Assembly (NCBI GenBank): GCA_016293005.1
Contig: JAEDFA010000081.1
Span: forward strand, 1-5,213
Direction: 5' to 3'
From: Treponema sp.
GTDB lineage: Bacteria; Spirochaetota; Spirochaetia; Treponematales; Treponemataceae
Length of the DNA: 5,213 nucleotides
Shown here: piece after piece, positions 3,165 to 5,213 of the stretch
Layout: every line of letters begins with the position of its first letter
Numbering within the stretch: the stretch's first letter is position 1
Position numbers and translations under genes: made by a program
The notes under the pieces: generated by a model
Database searches by the model: none
The model's input: only the letters and a program-made list of their open reading frames with translations
What the model was told of the DNA's origin: nothing

Positions 3165-3872
3165 ATGGCAGAAAATGGAAATGCAGAAAAAATTGAATTA
3201 GAACAGATTGAATCTGAGCAGATGCCGGAAGTCTATGACAGCCAGATAGCAGCCTGCATTGATGAATACTGCAGAATGAAAAAGCCACCAATCAAAGACA
3301 TGACAAAAGAACCACAAAACATCTGGAACGGTGCCCTAATGTATGCAAATAGGTGTTTGTTTAAGGATAGAGACATTTTGAGAGACAAGCGAAACATTGA
3401 AATCCCTGGAGCAGTTCAGAAGTCCAACTGCAACAGATACGATATAGAAAAACTTGAAAAGGTGCTGGAATCTTACGCGTATCTATGTGTCATGAACGAC
3501 AAGGAGATATCAAGGGCAGGCTTTTCATTTCTGACTGGCATATCAAGCGATGTTATTAACGCATGGGCAAACAATAAACCGGGGAAATTAAGCGATGCCC
3601 CTTATCGCCTTACGCAAAAAATAGATGCTTTACGCGAAGAATCATTAAGCGCCAAACTGTCAACAGCTGGGAATAAGGCCATGGGGATTTTGGCAATCCT
3701 AAACCATCAATTCCGATGGAATCTTCCAGGAGTATCAAGGGAGAATAACCAACGCGCCGCCCTTGGTGCATCTGATTTGCCAAAATTGGGAGAATCTGCA
3801 CCGGTTCAAGCGCTGGAATCGAAAGAAAAACAAGATATAGTTGCAGAGGAAGAAAGGACTACTATATATTGA
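3165..3872 (+). CDS. Phage DNA-binding protein, possibly terminase small subunit, 235 aa
   Basis: I choose ATG 3165 rather than the in-frame GTG 3156, because AGGAGG (3151-3156) runs into the GTG but lies an ideal 8 nt before 3165. The first 25 residues are acidic and likely disordered. A central helical domain follows (about 26-110: CIDEYCRMKKPPIKDM, then LEKVLESYAYLCVM), then a helix-turn-helix-like segment EISRAGFSFLTGISSDVINAWAN (114-136), a helix (QKIDALREESLSAKL, 151-165) and the segment GNKAMGILAILNHQFRWNLPGV (169-190). From memory, the last part resembles a motif with K-NPVG-LAILNH-YGW seen in small DNA-binding proteins near the packaging genes of Firmicutes phages. The C-terminal 40 residues look disordered. 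A terminase small subunit is the best guess; a replication or regulatory protein is possible. Confidence 0.6.
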   Translation: MAENGNAEKIELEQIESEQMPEVYDSQIAACIDEYCRMKKPPIKDMTKEPQNIWNGALMYANRCLFKDRDILRDKRNIEIPGAVQKSNCNRYDIEKLEKVLESYAYLCVMNDKEISRAGFSFLTGISSDVINAWANNKPGKLSDAPYRLTQKIDALREESLSAKLSTAGNKAMGILAILNHQFRWNLPGVSRENNQRAALGASDLPKLGESAPVQALESKEKQDIVAEEERTTIY

Positions 3873-3924
3873 CTTGCTCTATGTGACAAACTGTAGTTTG
3901 TCCAAGAGAGTGAAAGAAAGCAAG
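3873..3924 (+). other. Structured hairpin just after the 235-aa gene
   Basis: Directly after the stop codon (TGA 3870-3872), CTTGCT (3873-3878) can pair with AGCAAG (3919-3924), enclosing a perfect hairpin GACAAAC (3885-3891) / GTTTGTC (3896-3902) with loop TGTA. There is no U-run, so it is not an intrinsic terminator. Its position right behind a stop codon echoes the RNA elements of the left arm, but it has neither a T-loop nor a hammerhead core. The remaining bases up to 4077 show only small stems (for example ATCCG 3968-3972 / CGGAT 3976-3980) and no convincing gene. Confidence 0.45.
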
Positions 3925-4077
3925 CCAAACCAGAACGGATGGGCGGAAGCGATAGATGGTTGAACGAATCCGCACCGGATGGACTGGAAGAGGGGCAGGG
4001 GGTCTATATACGAACGTATGTACGCCCTATTAAGTCCCAAAAATATCCCCAAAAACAAAAAACGGAGGTTGAGCCGG

Positions 4078-4287
4078 ATGAGAATAGTTTCACAAATCCA
4101 AGATATATCTATCCCGTTAGACAGAGCCGTGTTGAGGCGAGATGGAATGACAATAAATGCCGAGTTAGAAAACGGTAGAAATTATTTGCTAGGCGCGTAT
4201 GAATCAGAAAAAGCCGCTCAGGAAGAATTTGAACGAGTAAATGCACTTATAGGTGCTGGACACTTAAACATAACACTAGGTAGTTAG
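4078..4287 (+). CDS. Small phage protein, 69 aa (MRIVSQ family-like)
   Basis: The start is ATG 4078, 9 nt after GGAGG (4064-4068); the frame is open further upstream to 3979, but only that internal start has a ribosome site. The protein reads MRIVSQIQDISIPLDRAVLR, then RDGMTINAELENGRNYLLGAYESEKAAQEEFERVNALIG and a short tail. Many Firmicutes phages carry small proteins of this plan: an N-terminal MR--SQ-----PY strand, a second strand such as the I-A segment here, then an -LGAY-SEEKA--E-E-- helix. Their function is unknown to me; a small alpha/beta fold is likely. It lies 205 nt behind the 235-aa gene and immediately before the large non-coding region, so it may end the short mRNA that starts near 3042. 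Confidence 0.75.
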   Translation: MRIVSQIQDISIPLDRAVLRRDGMTINAELENGRNYLLGAYESEKAAQEEFERVNALIGAGHLNITLGS

Positions 4288-4293
4288 AATTTT

Positions 4294-4322
4294 TTGACAT
4301 AAACTTGTCCTTTTTCTTTACA
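4294..4322 (+). promoter_or_regulatory. Candidate promoter for the large structured RNA
   Basis: A perfect TTGACA -35 (4294-4299) is followed after 17 nt by TTTACA (4317-4322), a weak -10. It lies in the gap right after the 69-aa gene and immediately before the first stem of the structured region. The predicted start (about 4329) would fall inside that first stem, so either the true -10 is slightly upstream or the stem is not the 5' end. Confidence 0.4.
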
Positions 4323-4497
4323 CCGTGCAGGTCGGTCAAATGTCTGTACGGTTTACGGGGCTTAGCCGAGTTCCAAACTGTGGAAATCAAACACCGAGAG
4401 CAGCGGTGCCGTGATAGTCGGTATTTTGGTGTAATACCTTTTTCAAAATACCTCATTTATTTGATTTCTGCTGTGGCGGTCAAATGTCATGGCAGAA
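4322..4497 (+). repeat. Two hairpins displaying the same CGGTCAAATGT loop
   Basis: Hairpin 1 (4322-4330 with 4344-4352, 9 bp, one wobble) and hairpin 2 (4466-4475 with 4488-4497, 10 bp, two wobbles) have unrelated stems. Yet both loops end in the identical 11-mer CGGTCAAATGT (4333-4343 and 4477-4487), flush against the 3' strand of the stem. Stem divergence with loop conservation points to a selected loop contact, such as a kissing interaction or protein site. Confidence 0.75.
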
Positions 4498-4666
4498 TTT
4501 AGGCAGGTTTATTTGTTCCTCCCTATTGATGATGTGAAAATCAAGTTTTGCTTTCAAAAGCAGAGCCGTTATAGCCGGTGGTTTTTAGAGTTTCTCGTGA
4601 CATGAGGAACACTCCTTTCAAAGATGTGTGTGCGTGCTTTTTGTCATTTTCATCACGCACACAAAA

Positions 4667-4751
4667 CGGATTGCCGCATACTTGACTGATACATTTGGGA
4701 AGAGATGTATCTGATCTCGTGGGGTAAAAGGTTCGAATCCTTACAATCCGA
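4667..4751 (+). ncRNA. Degenerate tRNA-like module A (tRNA-Pro-like ends)
   Basis: CGGATTG (4667-4673) pairs with CAATCCG (4744-4750) as a 7-bp acceptor stem, followed by discriminator A 4751. A T-arm precedes the 3' strand: AAGG (4728-4731), loop TTCGAAT (4732-4738), CCTT (4739-4742), with an A-A mismatch replacing the fifth pair. The middle holds a 7-bp hairpin GATACAT/ATGTATC (4688-4694, 4705-4711) whose loop region reads TTTGGG, as in the anticodon loop of tRNA-Pro(UGG). CGG...CCGA ends also fit tRNA-Pro. The D-arm is not canonical, the anticodon loop is too long and no CCA follows, so it is probably a tRNA remnant or mimic rather than a working tRNA. Confidence 0.55.
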
Positions 4752-4895
4752 TTATCGCCTAAGCGGAGTAACCGACATGGCGATACTTTGGTAGTTGTGA
4801 CAAGGTGTCAGCCTACTAAAAAAATCAAATAAGGACAAGCCAAGGAACTATTCAGACTAAACAATCTCATCATCGTTCACAACTTGGCTTGTATT

Positions 4896-5032
4896 GGATG
4901 ATGCAATGGGCAGGCATCATATTTTTATTCTTTGCCGAGATGCCAAGGCGCCTGGTATGATAAGCTAGAATGAATTTATGTGACCGTTGCTAGCAAAAGG
5001 TCAGCAGTGCGGTTCAAGTCCGCACTCATCCA
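4896..5032 (+). ncRNA. tRNA-like module B (T-arm, acceptor, 105-nt insertion)
   Basis: GGATGA (4896-4901) pairs with TCATCC (5026-5031), and GTGCGG (5007-5012) pairs with CCGCAC (5020-5025) around T-loop TTCAAGT (5013-5019): again 6 + 6 bp contiguous on the 3' strand, with A 5032 as discriminator. In place of the D and anticodon arms there are 105 nt containing ATGCCA (4940-4945) / TGGTAT (4953-4958) and TGACC (4981-4985) / GGTCA (4999-5003), with a possible pseudoknot GCTAG (4964-4968) / CTAGC (4990-4994). The 3' end looks exactly like a tRNA 3' half; the rest does not. Confidence 0.55.
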
Positions 5033-5145
5033 ATTTAACAGAATACTTAATCAATTATAGGTGCATGGTCGTTGCTGGAATTTGGCAAGGTAAGAAATCG
5101 GCAGATTCGCCATGCAGATTTTCCAAATTAAAGGAGTGAAGAAAA

Positions 5146-5213
5146 ATGGCAAAGGGAGTACATAAGATTGACAAGGAAAAATTTTATTATGCGTACAATC
5201 AATGGGCGCAATG
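5146..5213 (+). CDS. Start of a phage gene, truncated by window edge
   Basis: An AAGGAG ribosome site (5131-5136) lies 9 nt before ATG 5146, and the frame stays open to the window end: MAKGVHKIDKEKFYYAYNQW then AQ. Only 22 residues are visible, too few to name a family. The start is basic and aromatic. Its position behind a possible terminase small subunit and a large phage RNA would suit a packaging or structural gene, which is inference from order alone. Confidence 0.65.
   Translation, partial: MAKGVHKIDKEKFYYAYNQWAQ

Larger units (their letters stand above)
4322..5120 (+). ncRNA. Large structured phage non-coding RNA, GOLLD/ROOL-like candidate
   Basis: Between the 69-aa gene and the ATG at 5146 lie about 850 nt without a credible gene. 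On the plus strand the stretch folds into many local helices: 4322-4330/4344-4352, 4371-4375/4381-4385, 4392-4396/4404-4408, 4420-4428/4444-4452, 4466-4475/4488-4497, 4526-4530/4540-4544, 4547-4553/4558-4564, 4590-4596/4604-4610, 4628-4636/4654-4662, a tRNA-like unit (4667-4751), 4753-4759/4779-4785, 4787-4794/4813-4820, a 10-bp stem 4835-4844/4883-4892, a second tRNA-like unit (4896-5032) and a closing three-way junction 5062-5068/5110-5116. Size (about 800 nt), ornate structure, phage context and tRNA-like parts recall GOLLD (about 800 nt) and ROOL (about 580 nt), giant phage RNAs that are often near tRNAs. I cannot confirm the family by eye; a new family is possible. Confidence 0.65.

Noticed and set aside
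3939..4178. 79-codon plus-strand frame overlapping the 69-aa gene
   Set aside because: No ribosome site at its ATG, and it is out of frame with the well-supported start at 4078.
4247..4502. Short frames on both strands inside the large non-coding region
   Set aside because: No ribosome sites; they overlap each other and run across the hairpins of the structured RNA.
4896..5032. A normal tRNA gene call
   Set aside because: The acceptor and T-arm fit, but 105 nt separate them with no recognisable D-arm plus anticodon-arm layout, and the first six acceptor bases have strong competing partners.

Overview
The window looks like part of a bacteriophage or prophage from a low-GC Firmicute, probably a gut Clostridium/Lachnospiraceae relative. 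The reasons are strong AGGAGG-type ribosome sites, consensus TTGACA/TATAAT promoters, A+T-rich small genes, a Cro/C1-type regulator between divergent promoters, and tiny proteins typical of phage accessory operons. No gene is diagnostic on its own, so the host assignment is inference.

Left arm (1-2075, minus strand): one leftward operon starts at a near-perfect promoter (2047-2075). It encodes proteins of 38, 62, 130, 86, 120 and at least 77 aa. The first two genes are translationally coupled. Every later gap holds a compact RNA fold that starts within about 7 nt of the upstream stop codon: two type II hammerhead ribozymes (1637-1694 and 1074-1133), then two 12-bp T-arm/acceptor minihelices that mimic half a tRNA (735-780 and 275-322). 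The transcript therefore seems to be punctuated by RNA-processing elements. A possible 60-nt plus-strand antisense RNA (about 1567-1628) lies opposite the gap before the 130-aa gene.

Switch (2047-2415): two copies of an operator-like repeat lie 31 nt apart. One fills the spacer of the leftward promoter and the other sits just upstream of the rightward promoter of an 84-aa HTH regulator. The regulator unit ends at an intrinsic terminator (2571-2601).

Middle (2416-3164): about 750 nt with no convincing gene. It holds a broken acidic reading frame, the terminator, an A/C-rich block of iteron-like repeats, an 18-bp inverted repeat, two tandem hairpins with the same CAGA loop, an A/T tract and a rightward promoter with an inverted repeat over its spacer and -10.

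Right arm (3165-5213, plus strand): a 235-aa DNA-binding-like protein (possibly a terminase small subunit), a 69-aa phage protein, about 850 nt of non-coding DNA that folds into at least a dozen local helices, and the start of another gene. In size, structure and phage setting the non-coding stretch resembles the giant phage RNAs GOLLD/ROOL. It also contains two tRNA-like T-arm/acceptor modules, so the T-arm theme of the left operon recurs on the other strand.

The most interesting aspect is RNA-based: hammerheads and tRNA-mimicking minihelices used as interchangeable gene separators, next to a large ornate RNA carrying similar tRNA-like parts.
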